NCBI GenBank assembly: GCA_027493875.1
Contig: JAOSJX010000010.1
Coordinates: 1 to 62,662 of the forward strand
Length of the DNA: 62,662 nucleotides
Origin: Deltaproteobacteria bacterium
GTDB taxonomy: Bacteria > Lernaellota > Lernaellaia > JACKCT01
Reading direction: 5' to 3'
Shown here in pieces: positions 37,061 through 45,908 of the stretch (position 1 is the stretch's first letter; each line of letters begins with the position of its first letter). The notes below the pieces were generated by a model. It made no database searches, had not been told where the DNA came from, and was given only the letters and a program-made list of their open reading frames with translations. Made by a program: the position numbers and the translations under genes.

Positions 37061-37154
37061 AGTTATTCGGTTTTTCAGTTGTCCGGTTTATCGGTTCTTA
37101 CACCTTCGACGTAGCCGGCCAACAACCGGCCAACGGGATAACTGGACAACCGGC
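37061..37154. repeat. Two-armed octamer array abutting IS630 copy 2
   Basis: Left arm 37062-37101, five perfect-period octamers: GTTATTCG, GTTTTTCA, GTTGTCCG, GTTTATCG, GTTCTTAC. The right arm, 37114-37154, read on the opposite strand gives GTTGTCCA, GTTATCCC, GTTGGCCG, GTTGTTGG. The arms pair imperfectly around a 12-base spacer. The array ends exactly where IS630 copy 2 begins. Confidence 0.8.
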
Positions 37155-37198
37155 TAGAGCAATTCACGTTTGGCGTTGGCTATGCCGATACGTCAGAC

Positions 37199-37630
37199 AT
37201 GAGCGCTTATTCGATGGACCTACGCGAGAAGGTGGTGGCGGCTTACGAACGCGGCGGGGTGACGAAGCGGGACATCGCAGCCCGGTTCGGTGTCAGCTAC
37301 GGATTCGTGAGAAATCTCTTGGGCCGGCGGCGGCGGGGCGAGTCGATCGCGCCGAAACCGCATGGCGGCGGCCGGCAGGCTGTTTATCAAGGTCCGCGGT
37401 TGGAAGCCTTGAAGAAGGCGGTTTGCGAAAACCCGGACGCCACGCTCGAAGAACTGCTGGCAGCCACGGGCGGCCACGGCAGCATCATGGCCGTTCATCG
37501 GGCGCTGGGCCGTTTGGGCTGCCGCCGAAAAAAAAGTCACTCCGCGCCCGTGAGCAGGACCGTCCCGACGTCCAAGCCCGGCGGAAGGCTTGGCGCCAAG
37601 AAACGGACGGGATCGACTCGTCGCACCTGA
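37199..37630 (+). CDS. IS630 OrfA, copy 2
   Basis: 143-residue DNA-binding half, identical to copy 1 up to CRRKK, then continuing in the same frame through [17 protein letters not shown] to a stop at 37630 because of the extra A. Overlaps OrfB by about 100 bases, the arrangement expected for -1 programmed frameshifting. Confidence 0.85.
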   Translation: MSAYSMDLREKVVAAYERGGVTKRDIAARFGVSYGFVRNLLGRRRRGESIAPKPHGGGRQAVYQGPRLEALKKAVCENPDATLEELLAATGGHGSIMAVHRALGRLGCRRKKSHSAPVSRTVPTSKPGGRLGAKKRTGSTRRT

Positions 37631-38136
37631 TTTTTCTGGACGAGAGCGGCGCCAAGACCAACATGACCCGGCTTTACGGGCGCGCCTTCGACGGAGGGCG
37701 CGTGGTGGATGCGTCGCCGCACGGGCATTGGAACACGACCACCATGATCTCGGCGCTGTGGTTCAACGGACAAACGGTCGATTGGGTCATCGACGGGGCC
37801 ACCGACGGCGCCGCATTCGAGACGTACATCGAGCATGTCCTGGCACCGAGGCTGCGGGCGGGCGACGTGGTGGTGATGGACAACCTCGCGCCACACAAGA
37901 GCCCGGCGGTGACGCACCTCATCGAGGCGGTCGGAGCGCAGGTGCGTTACCTGCCGCCGTACAGTCCCGATCTCAATCCCATCGAGAAGATGTGGTCCAA
38001 GATCAAAGCATATCTCCGCAAGGTCAAAGCCCGAACCCTCGACGCACTTTTCCGCGCCATCGGCGAAGCTCTCCGCACCGTCACCGCCGACGACGCTTTC
38101 GGGTGGTTCAAATCATGTGGCTACATGCAACCGTGA
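37525..38136 (+). CDS. IS630 transposase OrfB (DDE), copy 2
   Basis: Catalytic half, same sequence and DDE residues as copy 1 ([23 protein letters not shown]). In this copy the OrfB frame is open upstream as well (from 37048), but the biological product should be the OrfA-OrfB fusion made by slipping on the eight-A run, giving [17 protein letters not shown] across the junction. Complete and apparently functional. Confidence 0.88.
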   Translation, partial: PKKKSLRAREQDRPDVQARRKAWRQETDGIDSSHLIFLDESGAKTNMTRLYGRAFDGGRVVDASPHGHWNTTTMISALWFNGQTVDWVIDGATDGAAFETYIEHVLAPRLRAGDVVVMDNLAPHKSPAVTHLIEAVGAQVRYLPPYSPDLNPIEKMWSKIKAYLRKVKARTLDALFRAIGEALRTVTADDAFGWFKSCGYMQP

Positions 38137-38145
38137 AGTGCTCTA

Positions 38146-38220
38146 ACCGAACAAGACGAACTCAACGTTCTCGTCGATAAACGCGCACAACATCTCTTTG
38201 TAGCCGGGATTCAGCAAGGT
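38146..38220 (-). pseudogene. Remnant of a MNT-type nucleotidyltransferase gene
   Basis: The minus strand reads LLNPGYKEMLCAFIDENVEF VLFG and then meets a stop at the IS630 end; this is the N-terminus of the nucleotidyltransferase family whose next residues would be the GGYA(V/I)..HG.PR.TKD(I/L)D active site. It overlaps the end of the small gene upstream, as usual for this pair. The rest of the gene is not on the other side of the IS element, where the octamer array lies instead. Confidence 0.5.
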
Positions 38221-38398
38221 CGTTTCCGTTCGCCGGGTCTTTCCACAACCACCCCTGCAGCGTGACCGGCCATACCAGGGACATACGCTCCGCGGGCGTC
38301 AGCGCGGCGAGATCGTCGTCGGCGGACGCGCCGGCCCCGTCGCGGAACACGCGCGCGACGCGCCGGTCCACTCTTTCGCCGTCCTGCGCGTTCGTCAT
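38162..38398 (-). CDS. Small companion protein of a nucleotidyltransferase system
   Basis: 78 residues. The central block DLAALTPAERMSLVWPVTLQ followed by AESRLQRDVVRVYRR matches the small proteins (LTPEERL...ESRLQRVVRVVRR pattern) that commonly sit immediately upstream of MNT-type nucleotidyltransferases and are thought to be their antitoxin or partner. The family call is from memory of the pattern. Its downstream partner is truncated, so the system is probably dead. Upstream is the LysM gene on the same strand, not obviously coupled. Confidence 0.55.
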   Translation of the reverse strand: MTNAQDGERVDRRVARVFRDGAGASADDDLAALTPAERMSLVWPVTLQGWLWKDPANGNDLAESRLQRDVVRVYRRER

Positions 38399-38437
38399 GA
38401 TCCGTCGCCGCCGCGTGAGGCGGATGGGAACGGCGAT

Positions 38438-39478
38438 TTAGTTGATATCGCTTTCGATGCGGTCGCCGACTTCCAATTCGCGCAGCGAGTTGGTGATGAG
38501 CGCCGTCGACGTCGTCGGCTCGACGCGCACCACGATCAGGTTGCCGACGAAATAGCCGGGCAGGCGGCTCTCGTTCTTGCTCTTGCGCCAGATCGAGAAG
38601 CTGTTGCCCACCTCGACGCCGTCCTTCAGGCCCAGGTCGATGAACACCATGTCGTGCTCGCCGTAGAAATGGCGGCCGGGCTCGAAGTACGCCACGTAAC
38701 CCTTGAGATCGAGGCTCGTCTTGTTCAGCGTCACCGTGTACGTATCGCGCGGCATGACCACCACGCGGTCGCCGACGGCGATCTCCGTTGTCGAGTTGGT
38801 GATGTTGCCGGTGTAAACGACGCGGCCGTTCTTGAGCGTCGTCGAGTTGACCGTTTCGATCTCGCCGAGCGTGTCCACCACGTAGCCGAGCGATCCGCCT
38901 TCCTCGGGGTGCCGCACCTTTTCGCGCACGCGCAGCACCGTGAAGATATCGCCGAGCTGAACGTTCGTCTCTTCCGGCATCGTGAAATAGACCGTGTGGT
39001 ATTCGCCGAGCAGCAACGAGTCGTCGATCTCATCGACAATCTCGCCGGTCTCCTCAAACGTGTCCTTGCTGATGAAGTCCACACGGTTCGAGCGCGTCGT
39101 GTAGTAGAACGTCGGGTCCCACCAGTCCGCGGGCGCCAGGAATTGCGGCAACTGGCTCGCCTTCCAGACGTACTCGGTGCCCTGGACGAGTTTCACCTTC
39201 AACTTGTTGTCCGGGTAAATCCAGTGCGGGTCCGTGATGTAAGGATTGAGCTCCCAGATCGTCGGCCACAGCCACGGGTCGCCGTAGAACTCCTGCGAGA
39301 TATCCCACAGCGTGTCGCCGGACTGAATCGTGTAGTCGACGACCGAGGTCTCCATGACCACCTTCGTCTTCGGTTGATCCACCGCGTCGTTCGTTTCCGC
39401 GGCCGCCCACGTCATGGTCAGGGCCAGCGCGACGAGCGCCGCGAGAACCGGTACAAGTTTGGTCGCCTTCATCAACAT
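38438..39478 (-). CDS. Secreted LysM-domain protein
   Basis: 346 residues with a signal peptide (LVPVLAALVALALTMTWAAA). One LysM domain near residues 48-98: VDYTIQSGDTLWDISQEFYG followed by PWLWPTIWELNPYITDPHWI, the variant with a WPxIWExNPxIxDPHWIYPG pattern seen in large envelope-associated proteins. The C-terminal 200 residues are beta-rich (GYVVDTLGEIETVNSTTLKN, EIAVGDRVVVMP, GVEVGNSFSIW) and resemble the domain that follows such LysM modules in deltaproteobacteria. It probably binds peptidoglycan. Start at the first or second ATG (39478 or 39472). It is preceded on the same strand by the YbgF-like gene. Confidence 0.85.
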   Translation of the reverse strand: MLMKATKLVPVLAALVALALTMTWAAAETNDAVDQPKTKVVMETSVVDYTIQSGDTLWDISQEFYGDPWLWPTIWELNPYITDPHWIYPDNKLKVKLVQGTEYVWKASQLPQFLAPADWWDPTFYYTTRSNRVDFISKDTFEETGEIVDEIDDSLLLGEYHTVYFTMPEETNVQLGDIFTVLRVREKVRHPEEGGSLGYVVDTLGEIETVNSTTLKNGRVVYTGNITNSTTEIAVGDRVVVMPRDTYTVTLNKTSLDLKGYVAYFEPGRHFYGEHDMVFIDLGLKDGVEVGNSFSIWRKSKNESRLPGYFVGNLIVVRVEPTTSTALITNSLRELEVGDRIESDIN

Positions 39479-39508
39479 TCCTCCAAAGACGTCGGTGGAC
39501 GGGCCACC

Positions 39509-40279
39509 TTAGAGCTTGGCCAACTCTTGTTCGGCCGTCCGGGCCTCCCCCGATTCGGGATAGCGCGAAACGACCTTCTTGAAAAGCTCCTTGGCTTTCG
39601 AGCCTTGCCCCTGGGCCAAAAAGCATTGCGCCGAACGTAAGGTCGCGGCCGGCGCGTAAGCGCCGCCGCCCGCGGACAACAACAAGCCGAACTCCCGCGC
39701 GGCCATCGAGAAATCGCCCAGCTGATAATAACTTTCGGCCAACATGTAACGGGCCTTGAGGGCTTTGGGCGACCCGGGGTTCTGCGCGAGATAGGTCGCG
39801 AGATCGAGCGCGGCCAATCCGTAGTAGCCGCCCCGGAATTGCTGCTCGATGGCGTCAAACCCCGTTTTCGGCGTCGTGGGAGCGGCGTTTTGCGGTGCGC
39901 TGGGCACCACGGACGGCGGCGGCGTATACGGCGCCCCGAGGTGCGCGTGCGCGTCGCCGCCCTGCGGCAACGGTATCGGCGCCGCCGATCCCGCGCCCGG
40001 TTCGGGCGTGATGTAAATCGTCGGTTTATCCAAATCGCCGCGGAGGTCGCGGATGGCATCCCGGTTGGCTTTGGTGGATTCCTGCAGGATGAACACCGAG
40101 TTGTTCAGCTCCTCCAGACGCAGGTTCATATTGGCGAGCGTTTTCTGCATCTCGCCGAGCTGAGCCTGCGTTTGTTGCAACTCGGCCGACGGGCCGGTCT
40201 GCTGTGCCGCGCAGGCGGGCAACAACAACACCAGCGCCAAGGCGCCGAGCGCAAACATGCGTCTGCCGTCTCTGTGCAT
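39509..40279 (-). CDS. YbgF/CpoB-like TPR lipoprotein
   Basis: 257 residues from the ATG at 40279. Signal MFALGALALVLLLPACAAQ with lipobox Cys, a coiled coil (ELQQTQAQLGEMQKTLANMN LRLEELNN), a Pro/Gly linker, then three TPRs at the C-terminus (GGYYGLAALDLATYLAQNPG, ARYMLAESYYQLGDFSMAAR, ATLRSAQCFLAQGQGSKAKE, LFKKVVSRYPESGEARTAEQ). This is the domain plan of CpoB (YbgF), which coordinates peptidoglycan synthesis with outer-membrane constriction beside the Tol-Pal system, though no tol genes are here. Intact frame; 31 bases upstream of the LysM gene, so a joint envelope operon is likely. Confidence 0.85.
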   Translation of the reverse strand: MHRDGRRMFALGALALVLLLPACAAQQTGPSAELQQTQAQLGEMQKTLANMNLRLEELNNSVFILQESTKANRDAIRDLRGDLDKPTIYITPEPGAGSAAPIPLPQGGDAHAHLGAPYTPPPSVVPSAPQNAAPTTPKTGFDAIEQQFRGGYYGLAALDLATYLAQNPGSPKALKARYMLAESYYQLGDFSMAAREFGLLLSAGGGAYAPAATLRSAQCFLAQGQGSKAKELFKKVVSRYPESGEARTAEQELAKL

Positions 40280-40332
40280 ACGGACCCACAAAAAGCAAAC
40301 TCCCAAAACGGTAGTGGAAAGAGCCTAACCTG

Positions 40333-42003
40333 TCAAGAATATTGAAGCAATTCGATTTTCCGTTCACTCGGACGGCGGCGCCGCGAGGATTTCAGGCCCG
40401 CCGAGCGCGACACGACGCGCATACCCTCGAGCGCGCCGGCGAGGACGGGCCGAAAACCTTCGAGATCGGCGTCCGGACGGCGCGGGCGAAGGATCCGGTC
40501 GACCGCCAGATCCGCCAGCGCCTCCGCATCGGCCGGCGCCAGCGGTTCCGCGTGGATCACCGGGGGGCCCTCCTCCGTTTCAGGGAAGCAAAGAATAAGG
40601 AGGTCGAACGCGCGAAGGAAGACGAAGGTCGATCAAATTCGCCGATCAACACAATCCGCGAACCCGGATGCGCGAAGGCGACGTGAGCCAGAATTTCCAG
40701 GTCCTGCCCTAAAAATCCGGCCAGCCCCACGCGGCATTGCGGCCGCGAGGCGCAGGCGCCGGCGACGGCGCCGAGAATCGCGCGATCCCGCGAAGCCGCG
40801 TCGCCGTCGAGCGCCAATGGCTTGAGATAGGACTCGGTGGAGGTCTGAAAACGCGGTCCAACCCGCCGATGGACGCGTTCGCCGGCCGGTCCCGCCAGGC
40901 GGCGATGTTGCCCCAAAGCGCCGCCGCGACGACGACCGGGAACACCCAACGGCGCCGTTTCGACAGCCACGACAAACCGACGCCGATGCCGACCGCAAGA
41001 TACGGAAGCACCACCGCCGCATAATAGGCATTCTTCTCGAGGATGACCGTCAAAACCGCGAGGGCAGCACCGTGGCGGCGATCCGCAAGCCGGTCCGCGG
41101 CGTGTCTTTTTGAAGAAACCCGATGCCCGCCCCGAAAACGAGAGCGATCACCGGCCACCCGCATGCCGCGAAAAGCAGCCACGCCGGATACGCGAGAATG
41201 CGGCGCCGCCGCGCGCAAGCAAACCGCCCCCGGCGGCGGGCGCCGCCTGCGCCGTTTCGCCCGCGAGATAGGACCAGTGAACGCCGTTGCCCGTGACGAG
41301 AAGCAGGGCCGAAACGACGGCGGCCGCGGTCAGGCCCGCGAGAAGCGCCACCGGTGTCCGCGCCCCGCGATCGCGCGCCTCGCCGGCCGCGGCGCCCGCG
41401 ATCAACCCCGACACGCCGATAAGAAACAAGGGCCCGTCCGACGGATTCGGCGCAAAACGAAAGCCCGCGATCAGCGCCGCCGGGGCGAAAATCCACGACC
41501 ACGGCGCGGTTCGCCGCCGCGCGGACGCCAGCGCGAAATAGACGGCAAGCTCGAAGGCCATGCGCGGCACGTGGACGTCGAACGCGCGCGAACTCGTATT
41601 GGCGAACGCCATGGAGGAGAGAGCCAGCGCCGCGAGCAACCCGGCGAGCCGGTCCGGAACCTTGGAGGGCGACCCCGAACCCTCGCGCGCGGCGCACCCG
41701 TAAACGAGCAGCAGCGCCGCGAGCCAGAAGATCGTCGTGCTTCCCTCCAGGCCGCGCCGCGTTTCGGCGTGCGCGCCGAAAACCGCCGGAGGAAAGCGGA
41801 AGAACCAGTTATCCGCGTCGAAAGTTCCGGGAAGAAGAACGGGTTTTCCGCGCGCGGCCTCGAGGCCGGCGATCAGGTAGTTGTGCCGGAACGTGGCGGA
41901 CCGCGTCCGGGCGCGCGTCGCGCGCCGCGCGGTTGGCGATCACCTGCGCGGCGCATAGCGCGACAAGCGCGGCAACGACGAGAACTCCGCGACGGTTCTT
42001 CAC
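40333..42003 (-). CDS. GT39-like membrane protein, tandem paralogue A
   Basis: Third of three tandem paralogues, heavily frame-broken (near 41930, 41680, 41200, 41050, 40900 and 40590). Readable pieces are the N-terminus VKNRRGVLVVAALVALCAAQ, the family block SSRAFDVHVPRMAFELAVYF, and EKNAYYAAVVLPYLAVGIGV near the last helices. The soluble tail CASRPQCRVGLAGFLGQDLE continues across a break into PPVIHAEPLAPADAEALADL. The DVHVPRM motif after an early helix and the KNxYYAxxxxPxLAVG motif are shared with paralogues B and C. The GTG start overlaps the stop of B (GTGA). Presumed polyprenyl-phosphate-dependent glycosyltransferase; substrate unknown. Confidence 0.65.
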
Positions 42004-43635
42004 GGCGCCCCCGTTTCCGAGGCGTCACGTACGAAATAGTCCAGCGCGTCCACCCGCCGCGCATGGCGCATGCCCGCGAGTGCCTTGTGCAAAAAACGCG
42101 CCCGTTTCCGGTCGGAACGTATCGGCCCGGGACGACCGCGCCGCGGCTTGCCTAAGCGCGTCGGCCAGCGCGTCGGACGGACCTTGGACGAGCGCGAGCG
42201 GCATCGGATCGCTCGGAATCGCCGGCGGATCGGGCGCGAACGCCGACGTCACCAGGATCAGCGCGTCATCCTCCCCGACGCGGTTTTCCGGCATCTGCCC
42301 ATCGAGGATGATGCGGACCTCCGCGGCGGGGTATCGCGAAACGGCCGGAAGCTTACGATCTCCATTTCGTTCGGCAGTTCCCCGACGATACCGATATGGC
42401 AGCGCGGGCGGTCGCCGCATGCTTCGTCCACCGTTTCCGAAAGCGCCCGCACCGCGCGTTGCGCGAAAGGCGGCAATGGCTCCGCCCGATAGTTGAACAG
42501 TCCCTTATATTGGAAAACGGTATCGTAAGCGCGCGGCAACACCTGCGTCGGTGCGCGCATCCAAACCGCCGCCGTCCCGGCCAGAGCCACGGCCGCGATC
42601 GGCGCCCAAAGAAAACGGCGCGCCGCGACGGTGTCCGCCAGCCCCATCCCCGCCGCCACCGCCAGCGGCGGCATCACGATGCCGGCGTAGTAGCCGTTTT
42701 TCTTCGCCACCACGGTCAACAGCGCCAGCGGGACCGCGGCGCCGAGCAGCACCGGCCAGGACGTCCGCCATTTCGCGCAAGCGAGTACGACGCCCGGAAT
42801 GACGATCGCGGAGGCGAACAAGCCCATGCCCGCGCCGACGAGAAAAACCGGGTAGGCGCTAAGGTGCAGCGCGAGCAGCGCCGCCGCGCCGACGGACGAC
42901 GCGTCCTCCGCGCCGCCGAACGATTGGCCGCGGAGATAGTCGAGCTGCACGTCCGGATGAAACAGCACGGCGACAAAAACGACCGCCGCGCCCGCGCCGA
43001 GATACCCCAAATATCGGGGACGGCGTTCGGAGACGGATCGCCTGCCACAAAACCCATGCGCCGGCCGCGCCCGAAACGCCGAGAAAAAAAAGCGGCGCGT
43101 CGGAAATGCTCGGCGAAAAACCGGCGCCGAGCGCCGGCGCCACGGCCGCCGCCGCGGCGGCCCATCGCCATCCCGGCCGGAAAGACGCAAACAGCGGCGC
43201 CAACACCGCGAGTTCCCACATCATGCGCGGCACGTGAACGTCGAATCCGCGCGAATAAGTGTTCGGAAAATCCATCGCGGCCAGGGCGAGCGCGGCGATG
43301 AGGCCCGCGCGCGCGTCCTTCGCGGCGAGCCCCGCGAGAAACGCCAGCACCAGCGCCGCCAACCAATAGGCGGTCGTCGTCAGCCGCGCGACAACCGGCG
43401 ACTCGCCGAACGCGCGGACCCACGGCGCCGCGAACCGAAAGAAGAGATCGTTCCGGTCGTACGTGATCGGGTAACGGATGTCCGCGCCGCGCGCCGCTTC
43501 GTACGCTTGAATGATGTAATGGTGCGGAAATTGAATCACGTCCGACGGATGCGCGCGGACGAGAATGAAATTCGCCGCCGCGTGCGCGATCACCAGCGCG
43601 GCGAGAACGGCCGGCGCCGCCCGTCGCGCGCTCAC
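42000..43635 (-). CDS. GT39-like membrane protein, tandem paralogue B
   Basis: About 540 residues. MSARRAAPAVLAALVIAHAA opens with a signal-anchor helix, then the first loop HPSDVIQFPHHYIIQAYEAA and YPITYDRNDLFFRFAAPWV, with acidic residues at the GT-C catalytic position; NTYSRGFDVHVPRMMWELAV follows in mid-membrane, then VVAKKNGYYAGIVMPPLAVA and a C-terminal soluble domain. Frame breaks near 43035, 42350 and 42100. The stop TGA overlaps the start of A and the GTG start overlaps the stop of C, so all three genes are translationally coupled. Confidence 0.7.
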
Positions 43636-45273
43636 GGCGTGCCTCCCGCATCGGGCCGGATGTAATAGAAAAGTCTATTTTTCGTCTCCAAAGGGGTCAT
43701 GCCCGCCAAAGCTTGTTGAAGCGCCGCGCCGGGGTGTTCGAGATAGTCGGCGGCGTGCCCGTTTTGGTGAATCGCGCGCTCGATCGCGTCCGCGACGGCG
43801 GCCGTGTCCGTGTAATGGATGTACGCGCCGAACGTGCCGACGAAATTATCATCGGGCGTCGGCCCGAACGCCGACGGGTTGAGCACGAGAACGTCGAACG
43901 GCCCGCCGGTTCCGGCCTCCGCGCGCGGATGCAGGATGCGCGACACGGCGAGTTCCGGATAGGCGCGCGCGGCCGGGGCCACGACGCGTTGCTCGTCCGG
44001 TACGATGCCCGCGATCGCCACGCGGCATGGCACCGCCGGCTGTTTACACACCCGGCGCAAGATCTCGAGCAGATCATCCCGTTGGGAGAGCGTAAACTTG
44101 CTGGGATATTGCGGCGCGTCCTCGGGAACGGATTGAAACGCCGGCCATGGCCGGCGGGGTAACGCATCGTGACGCAGCTCCAACGACTCGCGAACGCACC
44201 CCGCAAGAACCGCGATAAAAACGAGCAGCGAAAACCATCGCCGGTCCACCGTCATCGGTGCCAATCCGATGCCGGTGCCGACCGCCAGATACGGCAGCAT
44301 GATGCCGGCGTAGTAGCCGTTCTTTTTGGCCACGACCGTCAGCAGGATCAGCGGAACGAGAACGCCGGCCATCCACAACCGCGCGCCGGGCGTTTCGGCT
44401 TTCCACGCCGGATGGACGGCCGCGAGCGCGAGACCCATGCCGACAAATCCCACCGCCCGAAGCGTTAGGTAGACGGGATACGCTTTGACGTGGTCGAAGA
44501 TCGTCGCGTTCGCCGGCGCGGTCCACGCTTCGCGCAGCACATACGCGATGTTGAACGCGGGGTTCGACGCGGAATAAACCGCGTACAAAATCCAAACTCC
44601 GCCGAGCAGCGCCGCCACGGCGATCGAAAAGGTCAGCGTGCGTTCGCCGGCGAGGCGCGCGAGACCGCCCGCGGCCACGGCGCCCACCGGCCCGGCGATG
44701 CCCAGGGCGAAAAGCGGCGCGTCGGAAACGCTCGGCGCGAGCGCCAACCCGAAGAGTAGAAACGCGCCGCCCGGCGCGAGCCAGATAAGCCGCCCGAACC
44801 GCCGGTAGGCGAGCAGCGACGCGAACACACCGAGAATCGCCGTCATGCGCGGCACGTGGACGTCGAAAGCGCGCGACATCATGTTCGCGAAAGGATAGGC
44901 GGCGAGCATGAACGCCGCGATGAGTCCGGCGCGGCGGCCGTGCGCGAGACGGCCGCAGGCGTACGCCAAGGCCAGAGCGGCGATCCAATAAAAAGTCGTG
45001 CCGAATTGAAGCGCCGCGTCGCCGTCGCCCGGAAGGTTGCCGAAAGGCCGCGCCAGAACCGCTCCCGCGCGGAAAAAAGAGGCCGTTGAAATCGTGACTG
45101 GACGGCGAGAGGATCGTCCGGCCCCGCTGCGCTTCCAGGCCGGTGAGCAGGTAGTCGTGCGGCGTCGACCGCTGCGGCACGGGATCGCGGAAAACGACCG
45201 CCGCGTTCGCCGCGGCCAGCACGGCCAACCACAACGCCAACGCGCCCGCCGCCAGACGTTCTCGTCCCGTCAA
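43632..45273 (-). CDS. GT39-like membrane protein, tandem paralogue C
   Basis: First gene of the trio, about 545 residues. N-terminal helix LAAGALALWLAVLAAANAAV, loop VPQRSTPHDYLLTGLEAQRG and SHDFNGLFFPRGS, then after a break near 45050 helices and ANMMSRAFDVHVPRMTAILG, VVAKKNGYYAGIMLPYLAVG and the soluble tail ending RLFYYIRPDAGGTP. The tail has VLVLNPSAFGPTPDDNFVGT, resembling the same region in A. Start taken as a TTG at 45273; not certain. It is divergent from the poly-Asp lipoprotein at 45402, with 128 bases between. Confidence 0.7.
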
Positions 45274-45401
45274 TCACCGCTCCCGCGTTTCCGGTCGCGT
45301 CACTATCGGCCAAAAGGCGGCGGCACTCAATCCGCCGGGGTTTTTCTTGACCGTCCCCAAGCCCGTTGCTACGTTTGGCGTCGTTCTTTCGGAGGAACGC
45401 T

Positions 45402-45890
45402 ATGAAATGGACGGCGGTGACGGTGTTGGTGATGCTCGCGGTCGTTTTGAGTCTCGGCGCCGCGTGCTTCACCGCCGACAAGGACCCGGAAGACGACGAC
45501 GACCCGGCGCCGTCCGACGACGATGCCGCCGATGACGACGCGGGCGACGACGATGCGGCGGACGACGACGCCGTCGATGACGACGCCGACGACGACGCGG
45601 ACGACGACGACGATTTCGGCGACGACGACACGCAGATCACGGTCGACTGCTCCGGGATGATGGAATTCGTTTATGAAACGTGCGGCGACACCTTTGAAAA
45701 CGAGAGCACGCAGGAGCGGCTCGACCAGGGCGAGGCCGAACTCTTCTGCGACGAAGGCGGCGCGATCTGGAAATGCGTGCAGGAATGCCTGGACGATGTC
45801 CTCGAACAACCGGACGGCCACTGCTCCGGGCTCGTCGAATGCGTCGACACGCGCTGCACGGGCGCCATCGTGCTCGTCGATCTCCCCTGA
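45402..45890 (+). CDS. Small poly-Asp Cys-rich lipoprotein
   Basis: 162 residues. Signal TVLVMLAVVLSLGAAC with lipobox; then a stalk of DDDA/DDDD repeats (residues about 28-78); then a small globular domain of about 80 residues with seven or eight Cys (VDCSGMMEFVYETCGDTF, AELFCDEGGAIWKCVQECLD, GHCSGLVECVDTRCTG). The spacing suggests several disulfides. A GGAGG site sits 7 bases before ATG 45402. Family not recognised. It is followed 18 bases later by the Memo-family gene, perhaps co-transcribed. Confidence 0.72.
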   Translation: MKWTAVTVLVMLAVVLSLGAACFTADKDPEDDDDPAPSDDDAADDDAGDDDAADDDAVDDDADDDADDDDDFGDDDTQITVDCSGMMEFVYETCGDTFENESTQERLDQGEAELFCDEGGAIWKCVQECLDDVLEQPDGHCSGLVECVDTRCTGAIVLVDLP

Positions 45891-45908
45891 ACCCCGCGTG
45901 GAGCCCGC

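Larger units (their letters stand above)
37157..38143 (+). mobile_element. IS630-family insertion sequence, copy 2
   Basis: 987-bp element in the opposite orientation to copy 1, with the same terminal inverted repeats and flanking TA (37155-37156 and 38144-38145). It differs from copy 1 by one extra A in the run at 37528-37535. It sits between the octamer array and a truncated nucleotidyltransferase gene. Confidence 0.93.
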
